A stretch of DNA of 64,000 nucleotides from Stratiolaelaps scimitus (GCA_019614645.1 JABWDB010000006.1:1860001-1924000); one strand, 5' to 3'. Shown: positions 1 to 14,303, counted from the first letter of the stretch. Numbers and translations: made by a program. The notes: generated by a model not told the origin, from the sequence alone.

Positions 1-3000
1 ATAGTTATAATAGAACACTGTACCATAGACCGATATCGGTGGCGCGACTCTGCAACATCTATCACGGGCGTGGCTATACCATCAGAGGAACGTCCCTTGC
101 TTCAATCATCGGCCGCCTTAGGCGGCCTAAGGCCGTGATCTAAATATTTGGTGGGTACCCGTACTGAAAGTAATTATCTTCCAGGATGGTTGCAGGAATG
201 GACTAAACCGAGCAACTTGTAGGGCTGCCCCAGCATAAACCGAACACAATGGTGGAGAGAAGACTTAAAGTAGATCTACACCTGCAACGTGGGAGAACAT
301 TCTCAATTGATTTTGGTGTTTCATAACTTACTTTCTATAAAATAACCTCTCGCATATTGAAGATAAATGCAAGAGTCATTCTTATTTCTTCTATTATACG
401 ATGTATCAATTTGTCATCTAAAGTTCCCTCGGATTATTCATCGCATTAAACTGTGCTGACGTCCACATCATGGTCATGGGAGCTCTAGGCGGTTAGGTAT
501 TCCTGGATCCGCTGGACCTTATATTATATTTCTATACTTGATGACAGTGGACGTTCATCTCAGTCAGCAATAGCTACTGGCTGAATTTCGGATCGTACCT
601 GCACAGTGTCGCGGCCGGAATTAACATGCACAAATTAGATTGGAAGTTTCGCGGCAAACTTCGCTTATACCTCGACTAGATGCGTTTGCAGCGTTCAGAA
701 AGCATCCACCTGTTCCCGGACCTGTTCTCCTATGACAGTGAAGCTAGAGCGGTCGTACACTTCAGTGTGGTCAGCTCTCATACCGTGTACTTGCCATACA
801 GAGTATTCCGTTGCCGCGATTTATCCCAAGTACAATTGAAGCGCACAAGCACCCTGCCTCTGTTGCCATTTTTTACATTGATTGGCATCGCCTTGATCCG
901 TTATAATTGGGAGATGGGGGCTACAGCTTATTATTATTATTATTCATTCCATTATTACAATCATTACTATTTAGAAAACTGACCCCACAGTCACCTGTCA
1001 GTGGGTTGAACGAACAGATGTTATCTTAAATGTTTTACAATATGGTTGAAAGTCTCCCATTGAATTAGTGAATGTAAATTCGACGGAAGCACCTCACAAC
1101 GTGAACCATATCCAGGACCTCAGAAAGCCCAACCAATGGCAAACATTATGTGAAAGCATCATGAAGTCTTGCCCCTGGATCGTCAATCGTCTTGGTAAGG
1201 TAGAGCCCTGAGGTTGTTGACTCATTAATCGCTGCTCTCCTACATGAAAATCTCGAACAACAGAAGCTAAGCTCTTGTTGAGCATCAAGTAAAAACTGAC
1301 ACACATTGTTGCTCTAAGGCTGTATTTATAAACTGAGACGTATTGCGCAATATCCTTATCCAGGGGTCAAGGAGAACGCGATTCCTAAACGATCGTCCAT
1401 GTTATCCTTCTAGAAACGTTCTGAATCATCAGTTATGATTACTATACTTGCTGTTCATTTGCATACGAGTGCATCACCATATCGACTTACGAAATGATTC
1501 AGTTCGATCCAAGCTCCGTTGACTGTAAACGAGTTAGATAGGTTAATGACTGTAAATGTGAGTTACGGCGCCAAATATGCATCATTAGGCGTTAATGACG
1601 ACAACAAAAATCAGACATTAATCATAACCAACTAAGCTACATTAAGCGCCATACTTTAACCATTGCATATGTGCTCGTGCGTACCTTTCTATGTGGCTAA
1701 TACCAAAGCATCAATCGACCTTACCTCCACCACCTACAACAGTCTCTGTTGCAACACTGTTCGCTCTCGACTAATTAAAATAAATGGGTTGGAGAATAGA
1801 TGGTAATTACCTTTCTCCACTTATTCAAAATTCAATCATATGAAGACGAACGTGTCCATGGAGGGTGCGGTGACCTTCATTCAGTCCGCACTGCGTTAAG
1901 GGTGCCAGCGCCCCGGCCGGCTTCTGCCGATGCAAACGGTGGCTGTGGGAGAGGTCCGATATGCGTAGTGCGTCAGAAGTCATTAGCTGATATGCCATTG
2001 ACGGGCGGCACAGTATTGGAGCCGTTTTCGCTAGATTGTCATGTAGATGAGGTTCACCAGGATTCATCGTTGAAGGAGACGTGCATCGTGAGGTGCACCG
2101 ATTTGAACGAGAAAAGGAAGTCTCATCGACGTTCTCGAACTGCTTGCACAGATGAAAGATAGGGGAATATGGGGTACAACGAGAGAGAGAGAGAGAGGTA
2201 GACTGAGCCTTGCCAAAAAACACTTTAGAGAACCTATTAGAATCGTACGGTATCTTGAGCATGACCAAACACGAGACGATAACCAGTGCTGGAAAGCAAA
2301 ACGCCGTGGTGATTGTTATAGGAAACTCGCGGAAGGAGCTAAGCACCATGACTGTGGGTATTGCTGGGTTGGTCAACATTCGGGTTGGATACGTGGAGAT
2401 ATTGTATTTTAACTACAATACAATACTGTAAACTCAGCGTTTCAGACTGAATTGTCTCCTTCATACGTGTAACAAACGTTGACAGTCTTTCCCTGGGCAT
2501 CTTCACTTCCGACTCCTTAGGGATTTCCCGCGACCGCTATCCTATCAATATACCTCTATCCAATGCACACGCAGATGACGTTTCGTTGACGAAATATTCA
2601 ATATTCCTCACGAAACACACGTTAGGGATTAGATACCTGAGATACGAAGCTATCCGAGCTGCCATATGTTGCTATTCCGCAAAAGTATGCTACTTTGGTG
2701 TTTGTCGCTATCCACCGTCAGACGCCCGTTGAAACCCGAGTGGCCATTTTCGTTTTAATGACCCCTACAGTCAAAAGACTGTGGAAGATCGCATTGTCGC
2801 TGAATGGTTGACCTCAGGGTGCTTGCTTCTCGCTCTAGGTATCGTACTATCTCTGTTCTATTCGCTGTATGCTCTGTTCGGCACCCGCAACAGCATTCAA
2901 CAGTTTCTTTTGTTGTTCCTGTTGTTGGCTACGGTGGTGGTAGCGCCAGCAGAACCGTTGTGATGTCCTGCTCGCGGGGCCTGCTGCTGGTGTTCATCGC

Positions 3001-4576
3001 TGATTCCACTGCCGCACGAGCAGCATGAACAGCAGCAGCGGTTGCGAATGGGCGGCGTTCGGGTGTGTGTGAGTTGTGCGTTAATGTATGGGCGAGTTGT
3101 GAGCTGGGTTGTTTGGCCGCACTGGCCGTATGCCTGTCTGTGTGTCGTCTGTGTCGCTGCACTTCCGTTTCCTTTTTCCGGCGCAGAACAGCGCGAAACA
3201 CAAACCGCCAACCGGCTAGTCCGCTAGTGCCATCTAACTCGAATGGTCAGCAAGCAAGTGGAACAGAGTGTACTTCGCCAGGTCTCCCCACCAACACCAA
3301 GCACCCCAACCCCTTACGTGTTTGCCCCTTGCTACGGCGTCGAAGTATAGACCGCGGACCACGTCGTCGGCACGCCATATGGATGTCTATGCAGGGAGCG
3401 CTACATGTGTTCGGATATGGGCGAGCAAATGGCGGATACACTGCCAGAGGCATGCATCGCACATGCAAGCACACATATCACATCCAGTAGTGCTAATATT
3501 ACCACGACAGCCCCTACAGGTATTGCACTGTACCCGCTCATTTTTTTACCCTGGACGAAGATGTCGTTACCTGTGCCCTGGCTCGAAACTACTTTTGTCT
3601 TACTCCATACTATGATAGTGTACTATACGATAATTGTACAATCCACCCCGCTGGCTATCAGAGCACTACACATGTGCTTGTGTCTCGCTGACTGCTTGGC
3701 TGGCGTATAGTTAGGTAGTCGTAGCATGTGTGTACTTACACGGAATGAAAAATTGAAAACGACAACCGGATGGCCGGGAACGAAGATGGAGGCAGCTGCA
3801 GTTGGCCAGTGCTCATTCGCTGTAGCCGGCTCATTGGTTCCATTTGAAGCCGAACAGAAATAACGAAAGCGACAACGACATTGAGTGACAAGAAAGCAAA
3901 TCGAGGAAGACATACGAAAAGCGAAGATGTAACGGCTAACCGAGAGGATAAAGGGATCACTGATGACTCGGGCGGGATCGCGGACGAACTCGTTCGAACT
4001 ACAGAACAGGGGGGACAAACAAGGGAGAAGAAGGAATCTGCTCTAAATCATGAAAGGCAAATAGGGTAGATGTTGAGAAGGAACTTTAGCAGCGTGGTCA
4101 CGTAGGGGTACTCAACGAATATGGTCATGCTGCGTAACCGCTGGATTTCACCATGGCCATGTTAGGGAGGTGCGGGTTTTTCTTCCCGACGCTTCTCGCA
4201 GTAATGCCACTACACGGATAACTGTCGAGAAGTGCCTGATTGAAGAAGGCCTGTGAGGAGTAGCACCTTTTTATTGGACTTCACCTTTAGTAATCTCTTG
4301 CGGATTGCGTTGCATACCTAATATTCAATGATTGTCCATTCTTGTTGTCATGGATGACATTTTTAGCAACATGTGAACTACCTAGATGAAATCGATAGCG
4401 CACAGCCCAATCCAAAAGTAACATGTGTTGTCAATTGGCACGTGTAACACAAAGGTGTTACTAGAGACAAGTCATGCCGCGCACGTAACCGCTGAGATTT
4501 TAAGGAGTACTTTTCCTAAGCTTACATACGTCTGCGCGTTTTTCATGTACGCCATTTTAAAATCCCACAACCTTAA
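1..4576. other. Non-coding stretch, no gene recognised
   Basis: No conserved protein motif was recognised in any frame. The longest open frame, 184 codons at 1825-2379 on the minus strand, is within what chance gives in a window of this size and has no domain signature. A small (GA)n run lies at 2181-2198, and a GC-rich patch with many short overlapping frames spans about 2900-3450. A nested palindrome at 111-134 is listed separately. Confidence 0.5.
111..134. repeat. Nested palindrome rich in GGCC
   Basis: Two overlapping inverted repeats share this stretch: GGCCGCC/GGCGGCC around a TTA spacer, and CTTAGGC/GCCTAAG around one G. An outer pair, ATCACGG at about 61-67 and CCGTGAT at about 132-138, could extend the fold. 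The repeats are read directly; no function is implied. Confidence 0.6.
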
Positions 4577-4651
4577 GACATATAAGAGAGCTTAAGCATT
4601 GTAAAATTGCAGCTCCTTTAATAAACCAATATACCTTTACCTTTTTACCTT
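4577..4651 (+). mobile_element. LINE 3-prime tail, detached copy
   Basis: This segment reads as the 3-prime end of a non-LTR retrotransposon. It matches the reverse complement of 29763-29827 across GACATAYAAGAGAGCTTAA, then AAATTGC-GCTCCTTTAATAA, and ends in a run of TTTACC-like units. A short 3-prime microsatellite of this sort is typical of CR1/L2/RTE-type LINEs. The core ATTGTAAAATTGCAGCTCC also occurs inside the reverse-transcriptase fragment at about 20312-20338. No coding region is recognisable just upstream, so this is probably a heavily 5-prime-truncated insertion. Confidence 0.65.
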
Positions 4652-5760
4652 AATGACAGCACAGAGACAAGTTTCCTTCATGAGCTAAAACAAGGCCACA
4701 TATGAATGTAGGTATTCTGTAAGTGGCGTACAACTAGGTCCCTTAGTTAGCGTCTATTATACGCTCCACGTTGTTTACGATATATGGCAGATGAAGAAAG
4801 TTAATCAGTCGAGTACAATCGCTACTCCTGCCGATCGAAATTCTGCTCATTTCACAATCGGAATAATAAGATGCAAACAATGTGTAGATATAAGCCTCCT
4901 TCGAAACACCTTCATGCTGGTAGCAAGTAAAAACATACTCAGATGCCACAGAATTCTACCCGATTTCTTCTCGAGAAAGGCCTACATCGTGAAATCAGGA
5001 CGATATAACGATTTTTGTATATAATCCCTCCGTTTGATTTCACCCTGGAGACTCTGCAGTCATCCGCTCTAGGAAAAACTAGAGGACTCTGAAAATCTTA
5101 CATGATACTGGAGACGTTTGTGCTCCAACCTCAGCCTGGTGTCGGGAGGTAAAATATTGACCTGGGTATCGCTGTAAACGAATCATTCTCGGCGGACTAC
5201 AGGCCCGCTCGAGTATCCCTGAAGGAGAGACCAACTCGACTGGGGGGAAATACATAGGCTACAGCATCAGCGGCTCGCCGACAGGCATTCTCTTGACATA
5301 TATGAAAGACGCTCACTTAAACTCGAAACATCAGCACAAAGGACATCTTAGAAATAGGACTCCGCTGATATTGCTACGAATGATTTCAGTGTGCTAATTA
5401 TGTATTCGCATAGCGAGCATCGTCAGAGTATAATCGCTTCGGAGCGATTGTAACTCTCTGACATTTAGCCTTGGTGGTCGGAGGTTCGGCTGCCGTCCAA
5501 TCACGTGTGCTGATATCGATACGAGACGATCAATTTCATGATATTTATGCGTCTGGACTTCTCTTGGTTCTTCCTCCGAAAAGTGCTCTCCGGTGTTGGA
5601 ATAATTTAGCCTATTACACATGATACATACCGGTCGTATGCTACCTTGCGTAGAGCACGTTTCTGGGGCGAATTAGTCTCCACTGCTAAATAATGCAATG
5701 CTACATAAATGTATTCAAATTACGAGAAAAATGCACAAAGTCATTTGGCAATGAGTTCTC

Positions 5761-5763
<3 letters not shown>
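4652..5763. other. Non-coding stretch, nothing recognised
   Basis: Only short open frames (under 80 codons) on both strands and no motif or repeat of note before the (TA)n array at 5764. Confidence 0.5.
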
Positions 5764-5801
<38 letters not shown>

Positions 5802-5806
5802 ATATA
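5764..5806. repeat. (TA)n microsatellite
   Basis: About 16 uninterrupted TA units (5765-5796) followed by degenerate TAATA units. Confidence 0.95.
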
Positions 5807-8800
5807 ACACAGTACGGTGATCGACAGAGAAGCTACGAGAGGGCTCTAATCGAATGCTCTTTCTATTATACGACTCGCTCAGAGCTCCTCTGTACCTATC
5901 AAATGCACTTAGCGTTACTTTTATTCGCTTGATATTTAATAGGTTTTTTGTTACAAATATAATTAGGCCCACCAGTGTCTCGCCGGTTCGTCACGGCATG
6001 GTTAGGGTGTCGACTATATTATCTCGGGATCTGCTTTTAACACGTGACCCGTCTATGTTCCTTTTCCTGCAGCGTCGTCAAGAGCTGGTAACAGTGGCGC
6101 CATTTGCGCGCCTTAGGCTCTGGTTAGACACGTTTCGCTGTTGTTCCCTACACGATTGTTATTGCCGGCGACCACGCACCTCAACAAATTACCATATTAC
6201 CATCACTCGACTGTGGCTGCAGCAACGGCGGGGGCAGCCGCTCGACCAATGCCACCAAAATGACACGATAACACCAACAACGCCAGAAAGACCCAATGCA
6301 AGAACAGCAATAGCGCTTATAAACGGACGAGCGAGTCGTTGAGTATTTAATGAGGACACCAGTTGCTGTTGGCTCCACTGGCTGCAACTCCTTGAGTACA
6401 ACCTTTCATTTTTATACAGGTTTGTACGTATGACAGTGACACGTACCAGTTTTACGGTGACGCAGTAAACGTATACGGGGGGAAGGTGTGCGTTTTGTTT
6501 ATGGCCCTGTATCTCGCATCTGCTAGCGCTGCGAGATTCACGCATCAGTACGTATTATACAAACTATGAGTGTACGAATGTGGTCCGTACGCCTGGGTGC
6601 TCAGCGTAGTGTGAATACTATTAATACTCAGTGTGAGCCTATTAATCCTATTGGTGTCTAATGCACATATGCTAGTACGGTCGCCCATGTTTGCAATGGA
6701 ACAACAATTTAAACGTTGAAGACCGCATCTCCGAATGATATCGCTGCATTCAGAATGCACGCATAGCATTGCCTTCAACGTGCCCATCATATCAACAGCT
6801 TGTCTACATGAAGTCGCTGTGTTCTTCATTGAATGTAGACATTGGTGGCTCCTTCTTTACCTTGCTGAGCGTATTCTCGAAACCCAACATTTCGTTATTG
6901 TTAACCCGTCTCTATTCATTTAATCGGTACCATGCCATGTGTGGCAATGATATATCTAATTGGTTCATCTTCATCGAAACGTATAAAAAACATGCACAGT
7001 TCAAGGCTAGATATAATCGAGTCGAGTGCCTTTGATATATTTCTATCCGTCGCAACTTCTGTCAATAGCTTCGAGTTCAGTGAAAGAAATTGCCACCATA
7101 GTAAATGCATAGGAGCGTATCGTAGCGACCACGATCGCGAGCAAAGCGATTCTAACGTGAAGCAGTGTATCATCTTCTTGGAATATCGACGTTAAGCAAG
7201 TGTAGTAGATTGACTGAATTTAATTGAAAAGCCTCACCGAATACGAGGCAGACGTTGCTTTGCAAATACACAATCACGGGCATTGACGATCGGCAAAACA
7301 AGAGTGTTTAGATGATGAGCTCGGTTTGATAAATACATGCTCGTATACTAGGGAATCTCGTACGCCAACGCAAGACAGTAAGCTCTGACCGCCTCATTAA
7401 AGTGGGAAATTCTACCACACACAGAAATTCGAACCTATTTCTCTTTGCTTGACGGAGTGAAATTTCAACAAAACCTTTCCGCAGCAATTCCTCATGTTTC
7501 AAAAATATACAAATATAAAACAAACTTATGATCTTAGGAAACTGACACATTGATCAACCATTTTATGGAGTCGAGTTTGCTTCAAATAAATCCCCGTTTC
7601 GTCCAAACACATGGCGGTTTTTTAGTTTATCGACAGCGTCTCGATGCGCAAATCAATTCTATTGCCGCGACACGAACGGAAACAGCAGCATCTGGTAGCA
7701 TCGTCAACTATATCAACTTCCCCATAAGCGAGAAGTGTTAAATCAGTGTCACTCGATCACAGCCGGGACCTTTGTTTAGTAGACCTCTGGCGAAAAGACT
7801 ACTACCGTCTTGGATACGATAAGGCAAGGGCAAACAAACGCTCCGGTTTAAGCCCTCATCCGTATGAATTGGCAAAGCCAAGATTGGGATGGTCAAGTAC
7901 CTCTGTGAGCATTCACACAATTTAATAAATTTAAGTGCATAGCTGACACAAAGATAAGCAATTGGTCTATTATGCAACGGTTGCTCAATCGTGGCTGAAT
8001 AGCAAAATAGAAAAAGGTATGATGGACAAATATATCAGATACATTTACATATGACAAAGTGGTTTTGGTAAACACAGGGTAATAATAATGAGAATATTAC
8101 CACAATCAGACATACATAATTAGATAGTTAACTATTATAAATAGATCGCCTCTCTCTCGCAAGATGTGTAGAAAGGCGTCTCGCCATTGTTGTTCCGATT
8201 TGGGAGTAGGTCTGCTAACATCATACACCGAGAATTGTACCCTGGTAGGCGAGCCACCATGTTTGCATACCGGGAAACCGTGGCAGCTATCACTATCTAA
8301 CGACCTCTGTCGACGAACGAGCTTCGCTTAGTTCGGCAAGTTCACCATTGGAGGGGGTTCAGGTTTCTACGAGGCGTTTTCTGACATCGACCATATACTT
8401 GTCTCTATGATGCTAACGTGCACTGAAGCTGGATAAGGAGGCCTATACAGGGGGGACACCATAGAACGTTACGAGCACCAAGGGCGGCTGGCAGGGAACG
8501 TCCTGCAACGATCCAATACAGGATCACTGCCATGCTACTTAATAAAAATACTTAACCAACAGCTATAAACGTTTCTTATAGACAGCTTCGTGTATACGCT
8601 CGCGAAGTACGCTACATGGCGTATAGCAGTATTATGTTGATTCGTATTTTCGTCCATATAGCGTACAGCTGTCCAGGCACAGTGGCCAAGCGAAGATTTT
8701 AGCCACATATGGTGTATCGGTGAGATAACATCCTCTACGTGAATTTCTGCCGATGTACTCTCGGGTGGCATAACGTGCTGAGATGGGACGAGCGCCACCG

Positions 8801-9137
8801 GGCGAGGCCGGAATGGGTGTCTTTCTCGCCGTATTTGGCTATGAAAGACCGTACCACGAATGGACGAATATTTTTTGCGAGTGACGAATGGCCACCAGGC
8901 CAAGTGACCGTGAGGACACTGAAAACACGTCGCGTATAGCGTCATTTGGCGTGAGATCCACCTTTCTCGTCTATGAGGTGATATTCAGACGCGGCAAGAT
9001 TCTCTATTTATAGCCTGATATATTATTCTTTGGGAGGTGCAGCGACAGGGCAAGCAGAGTAGGTGGCTGTCTAGAGCAGCGGAATAAATTTATGCTGATT
9101 GATACAGCACTACATAAGCAGCAGTATTAAGATTATG
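5807..9137. other. Non-coding stretch, no gene recognised
   Basis: Open frames of up to 162 codons (5854-6342, +) and 136 codons (8535-8945, -) occur, but they show no domain, no biased composition and no convincing splice context. Sense and antisense frames overlap at 6916-7195 with no reason to prefer either. I regard this as intergenic or intronic. Confidence 0.45.
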
Positions 9138-9165
9138 ATTATTATTATTATTAGTAGTAGTAGTA
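9138..9165. repeat. (ATT)n(AGT)n compound microsatellite
   Basis: About five ATT units followed by about four AGT units, read directly. Confidence 0.9.
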
Positions 9166-12100
9166 TCGCTATCATCACATGGCTTACTGGGTGTCTCCAT
9201 TCAGGTCCTTTGCAATATTCATTGCTGCTAGCTATCTCAGACTAGGTATGATTTCAATCGTCGAATCTATCGTCAGATCATAGTTGGCTATATTCTACCG
9301 ACGTAACTGTCAACATACAATGCATTCATGCATCTATCTAGCTCAAAGTAAACGGCTTTCATAATTTTCTTCAGGCCAGAAATGAACCCGTCGTTATTTA
9401 GTCGTTTTCAGCCCATGGCTTCCCCTCTATATCATAAGTAGTCCAATAACGGCCAACGAGGCCGGCGATTCCGTTGGCCTGCGACGCCGCCGCCGCCGTT
9501 AGATATTCATCACGCTTAGTTAGGCAGTATCTTTAGCTTCCGTAGTAATAATGCGGCTCGCCCCGCCTAAAGTGGTGGTGGCTGCTTGCGAGGTATTACG
9601 GTGCACGTTCATGGATACTCGGGATTAGATGGCCTGACGAGCGACACCGAGCGGCGTCGAGAGCGGCCGACGTTGTGTGCGTTCACCTCGCGGGCACAAT
9701 TACCCTTTGTTTGCGTATCGACCACCGAATAGCTCGTGTTATTGGGCGCCTTTTAAGCATATGCAGCAGGACTAATTTTACAAAATCGGTGCTATGACGA
9801 TGTAAGCCTTCGGTTGACTGGTAATAGTCTTTACTGATATGGATATGAAGGAAATTATCCGAAATCGATATAAGAACAACATGGGGAGCAACGTACATCA
9901 GTTGTATACTGTTAGGTCAGTTGTATACTGTTCGATATTATTCACCTCAATAGTTGTCGCCGGTCACGAACTGACGAGTGATAGTGCTGAATCCCTGTCG
10001 TCAGTAAATTTTTTACTCGAATGACCGTCGTGTAACACAATTTCCAATTTCGGCATTGCTTCATAAGGCGGACCACGCCGGGCAGGAATACCTAATTGCT
10101 TCCTAAAGCACCTTGCTCCGGTCAACCAGTGCGGCTCGAGAAGGTTCTACCAAAACTTTAGTTCTCAATTTATTTCGTTCTAAAATGCAGGCTATGTATT
10201 CACAACGACTGTGACATAACTGTGATAATCGAAAACAATGCTCAATGTAGACCGCAGACACCACCGAGTGCATGCATCTATTTTCACGCAGCGGTGACCA
10301 TTGGGACCAGCCTTGCGTAGCAGCTCTAAATAAGTCAAACTGTAGGTGTGCAGATTGACACTATGTTCGATTCGGCCACGAACGCTAGCAGCGGCGTATT
10401 CGACCGGATTGGTTCCCATGCACTTCCGCTTCAGTGACCCCTGACTTCGCGCGGAGCTTCTGATCGAGTTTTCTGCAATCTGGTCGGGAAAGACTCCACC
10501 GCGATGTCTGGACAGCCGAAGACGACGACATCGAGGAAGTTGGCTCGAGGCCGTCGTATCGGGTTCTGTGCGGCCGTGGCCCGGTCCGGGGTCGATATAG
10601 CAGTCGGTTGACTGCGCCGAAGTGGTGGAAATAGAAGAATCTCGCTGGTTTTTTCCCTTGGATCCTCCTTAGTCCAATATTCCTGCGGTGCAATGCGCCT
10701 CGTGTTCTCCCAATAAACGTGAAAACGTGAGCAGTTTCCGTCTGGTCGTCGCTGCGCTCACGTCTCCCACCGATGGGCACAGATGAGGGACTATTTATTG
10801 ACTTTCTACTTGTATTCAGCTTGCTTTTCCTATGCATGCCCTTGCCTACCCTCGTCAGCCTACTGCCATTTATCAAGAAACTCCATTATGTTTTGGAGAG
10901 TTCATCAGCCCCACTAGACACCTGTAATAGAGGTTGTTTTCAAAACAGCTTTTCGATGTCTAATGATGTGTCGACTAACTCATACGGACATCACGTCGTC
11001 CGCCAATGTATTATATGTTGCCTGCCAGTTTCTAAAGTGAAAGTTTCCCCGAGAGTCACGAAAAGATTTTTGTCATTTCGCTCCGACCTCGTTCGGAAGT
11101 GATATGCAAATTCGGAAAGTTTTCCGCGCGAGCGCGCAAAAATTTGAACGCATGGACGGTCAGCTGTCATGGATTGGTATACTGGTTAACGACGACCGGT
11201 TGCGCTTATGTTTTATGCCGCCGTTTGCGTGCTAGAGGGCGACACAGCAGAGACTTGATCGTTAAAAGTTACACCAGGCAAGGGCTTAAAACAGAAGAAT
11301 AGACGATGTCTGGCAGCTTCGGCAAATTCTGCCCATTACCCAAATGGTTCGTCGTATTCTCTGAGCAATTTTTGTGTCCTCCAGCTCAATTTCAATACCC
11401 CGAACGTAAACGTCGAGTAGCCGTTTATTTGATGTGAAAATGCCGTTTATTTCTTCTGTTCAGTTAGTCTCTGTCAGCTACCTGAATATCATCACGAAAC
11501 GCTACGATATTCACAACGTCTATAGACACTTTAACGTCGGCACTTGTCAGGTATCGATCGCCAGCGCGGATTGGCGGTGTCATTAAAGCGACCCCGCCAC
11601 CAGCCAGCGTACGAGGCGTTAGACGTACTGCAACATGCTTGCTCAATCCCTCATATTCCCCCTCCTCTCTCTCTCTGTCCCCTTGATATTTTTACTATCC
11701 TCAATCGTCGTGCTAGCGTTCGATGTATCGTTGGGCACGTCTCGGCTCATATTACGTTAGAACGGATCGAAGCCACCTGCTTATTACATGTACTAGCTAA
11801 CAGCGGCTCGTCTGTCCGGCTATCATGCCGAAAAATTGATCACGACAACAACGTTAATACATTCGGTCAATCTGTGAAAGTCTACCTGTTTGATCGGCTA
11901 ATAGGAGGGCGAAAGAGGACCAGACGACGATTGCTCGATACACTACTGCAGTGGTACACTACCAGGGTCGCTCGCGCATAGATGTTTGTCCTGCTCCGGT
12001 GTAGCCACATCGACCCAGCCCTAGGGCAACTCACTGGTCGTTGGTCAGATCAGACCCTGTTCGACGCATGCAGTAAGGAGCCCCCAGCTCCCGCAAAGGC

Positions 12101-14165
12101 CCGTCTGACGATGGCCGCCGTCGACGCGGCCTCCGAAGCGTTGCAGACTTCGATTAGAACAACAACGGCGGTTTCATTAACGATACTGTTTGCTTGCCTA
12201 CGCATCGGCCTAAACAGGCCGTGCTGTTCCGGTCTTTATCATTGTATCTTTACTCGCTTGGAAACTGCGATGCCCTGCGAGGGTTCACGGTTGAGTTAGG
12301 GGTGGGACGAGCCAACGGGAAGACGAGCCTCTTCCCATGTTATTGACAGATCGATCCCGGGCAGACAGCGGCCATACGAGAACGGCGACAGCCGCACTCA
12401 GCCGCCACGCGCTACAATGAAGTGCTACGTGAGGCGACGAGCAATATAGAAAACGTTCATGTTTCCGCCACGCTTATGGAACACTTTGACGCTGAGATAA
12501 ATACACTGGGAATGGGCATATTATAATCGTTGTGTTCGCGACTGTGCGTGGACTATCTTATGAATCGTAAAAGAACTATCATAGATGTGAATGTACATAT
12601 CTCTGTGAGCGTTCTTATTTATTCATATGTGAAATATCTCTGAATAGATACACATCCCCGTACATCTCTACATAGACATAATGTGCTTATTCCCCTATAG
12701 AGTGAATCGATGATGGATATATGAACTGATAAAGGGTTTTGGTATAAGCTGATAGCGTCATCGTTTAATCGATGTTGCCGAATAATCTTATCGTGCTCTT
12801 CGAGTCGAGCTTCTGTTCTTGAGTTGAAGCGACTCGAACGATTAGACGTCATACGAACATTTGAGATAGACGCAGGAGATATAAGAATATGAAATTTTGC
12901 AAAACTCCTCGCTAATCAACCAAAGCCGATGCCGGTATTGCAGATAATAAGGCCTTCTACAAATAATTGCAGGTTAGTTTACTTTTCTTCCAATATATTT
13001 TCAAATACAACCTCCATTGAACGTCCACGGTACCAATTTCATACGATTATATTTTTTAGTAGGCATGGCGTGTTAATTCCACTATAATATTATATTGTAT
13101 TGATCGCCGCATTGTACACTGGCTCTTCCACGTCACCGCGCTGTTTATGCTGTGCTCTTTTTTGCTCATTAAATATTATAATATACACTTAGTGAGTTCG
13201 AGATAGTATAATCGAAACGTGCCCTCTGCATAGAGAGTCCGCCGGATTCGATCGTATATTGCCGTTGATGTTCGCTACAAGTTGAGTATCGTGAGATCAG
13301 TCCATTTGCTATGGCTCCATTTTCTATACAGATGCCTCCCGATTGAACGCGATTAATATACAACTTATTATTATTATTATTACTGTGCGCCATGTAATGC
13401 ACTATTCATTACTATTCCGCCACAGCAATAATTCATTTTGTCCTCGTGAAGACATTAGAATGGCCAGACAAACTATAATAGACGCGTATTCGTGACTAAC
13501 CCAATATTCTACGATAATAACAACGTGACTACTTCTCTATGACATTAGCGAGGCTTCATTCTCGTCCAGTCGTCAACCCGAACTTCGTAGACGGTTCAAT
13601 CAATGTTTGTGGTTTACTCTGAGTTGAGCAGCAGCCAGTGGATAACGTATTGAGAGCAGACAACTGTTTCGAAGAAGAACTGTTCGAGGCAGTTATCGAA
13701 TCGAGTATCGTTTAAAAATTTGGAGCACACATCACATGGTTGAGATTTGGTTTAGGGTGACAACGTGAGTCGTTAGTATTCGTTCAGAGTCGGTTGGCAT
13801 TGGATTTGTGCGGTAGTAACTCATTCGTTGTATTGAATTGGGGCTAAGCCCTTTTTTTGCTAACAGTGAGGCGCGTTCATCATGTTCTTTCACCTTTAAC
13901 AATATAACGTTTCCAATAAAAGAGTTATCAACCTCCTATTTCGATTATCATCACATATCCATTAGGGCAGGCAGTGTGCACACGATAAATCTACTTATCC
14001 GGCAGTCCATCATCACGCGCAACTGCCAGATCATGAATTATGACGTTACTAGAACAAAAGAAAAAGATATATTGATGTTCTTTATGCACACATTGAAACT
14101 ACTTACTGGTAACGATACCTGATAGTAGACGGGGAGGCATTACGAATACAAAGAGATAAAATATG
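9166..14165. other. Non-coding stretch, no gene recognised
   Basis: No conserved motif was found. The largest frames are 163 codons at 10385-10876 (-), in a GC-rich patch, and 145 codons at 11544-11981 (+); both are compatible with chance. Short (GCC)n and (ATT)n runs occur near 9487 and 13365. A 16 bp direct repeat is listed separately. Confidence 0.45.
9898..9932. repeat. 16 bp direct repeat, two copies
   Basis: TCAGTTGTATACTGTT occurs twice, at 9898-9913 and 9917-9932, separated by 3 bp. This is a small tandem duplication. Confidence 0.85.
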
Positions 14166-14218
14166 CACACACACACACTCTCTGTCTCTCTCTCTATGTG
14201 GTTATATATATATATATA
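14166..14218. repeat. (CA)n(CT)n then (TA)n microsatellites
   Basis: A (CA)6 run passes directly into an interrupted (CT)n run, and a (TA)8 run follows after a 7 bp gap. Confidence 0.9.
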
Positions 14219-14255
14219 AACAAAACGCGTAGATTTTTGGGAAAGGACCGTATAA

Positions 14256-14257
<2 letters not shown>

Positions 14258-14303
<46 letters not shown>
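14258..14303. repeat. (TA)23 microsatellite
   Basis: 46 bp of uninterrupted TA. It is the second longest pure TA run in the window. It supplies the Tyr/Ile repeat seen when the region is translated, so the open frames crossing it are artefacts. Confidence 0.95.

Noticed and set aside
1825..2379. 184-codon minus-strand open frame as a gene
   Set aside because: Length is compatible with chance in six frames of 64 kb; no motif, splice context or codon bias.
2781..2963. Two-helix membrane microprotein
   Set aside because: Hydrophobic but only 60 codons, overlaps other frames, and nothing supports translation.
6916..7195. Overlapping sense and antisense frames
   Set aside because: Not codon-aligned and no compositional signal; treated as chance.
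8535..8945. Transposase-like minus-strand frame
   Set aside because: At first glance it recalled a Tc1/mariner transposase, but no D,D(34)D spacing, helix-turn-helix or terminal inverted repeats could be found.
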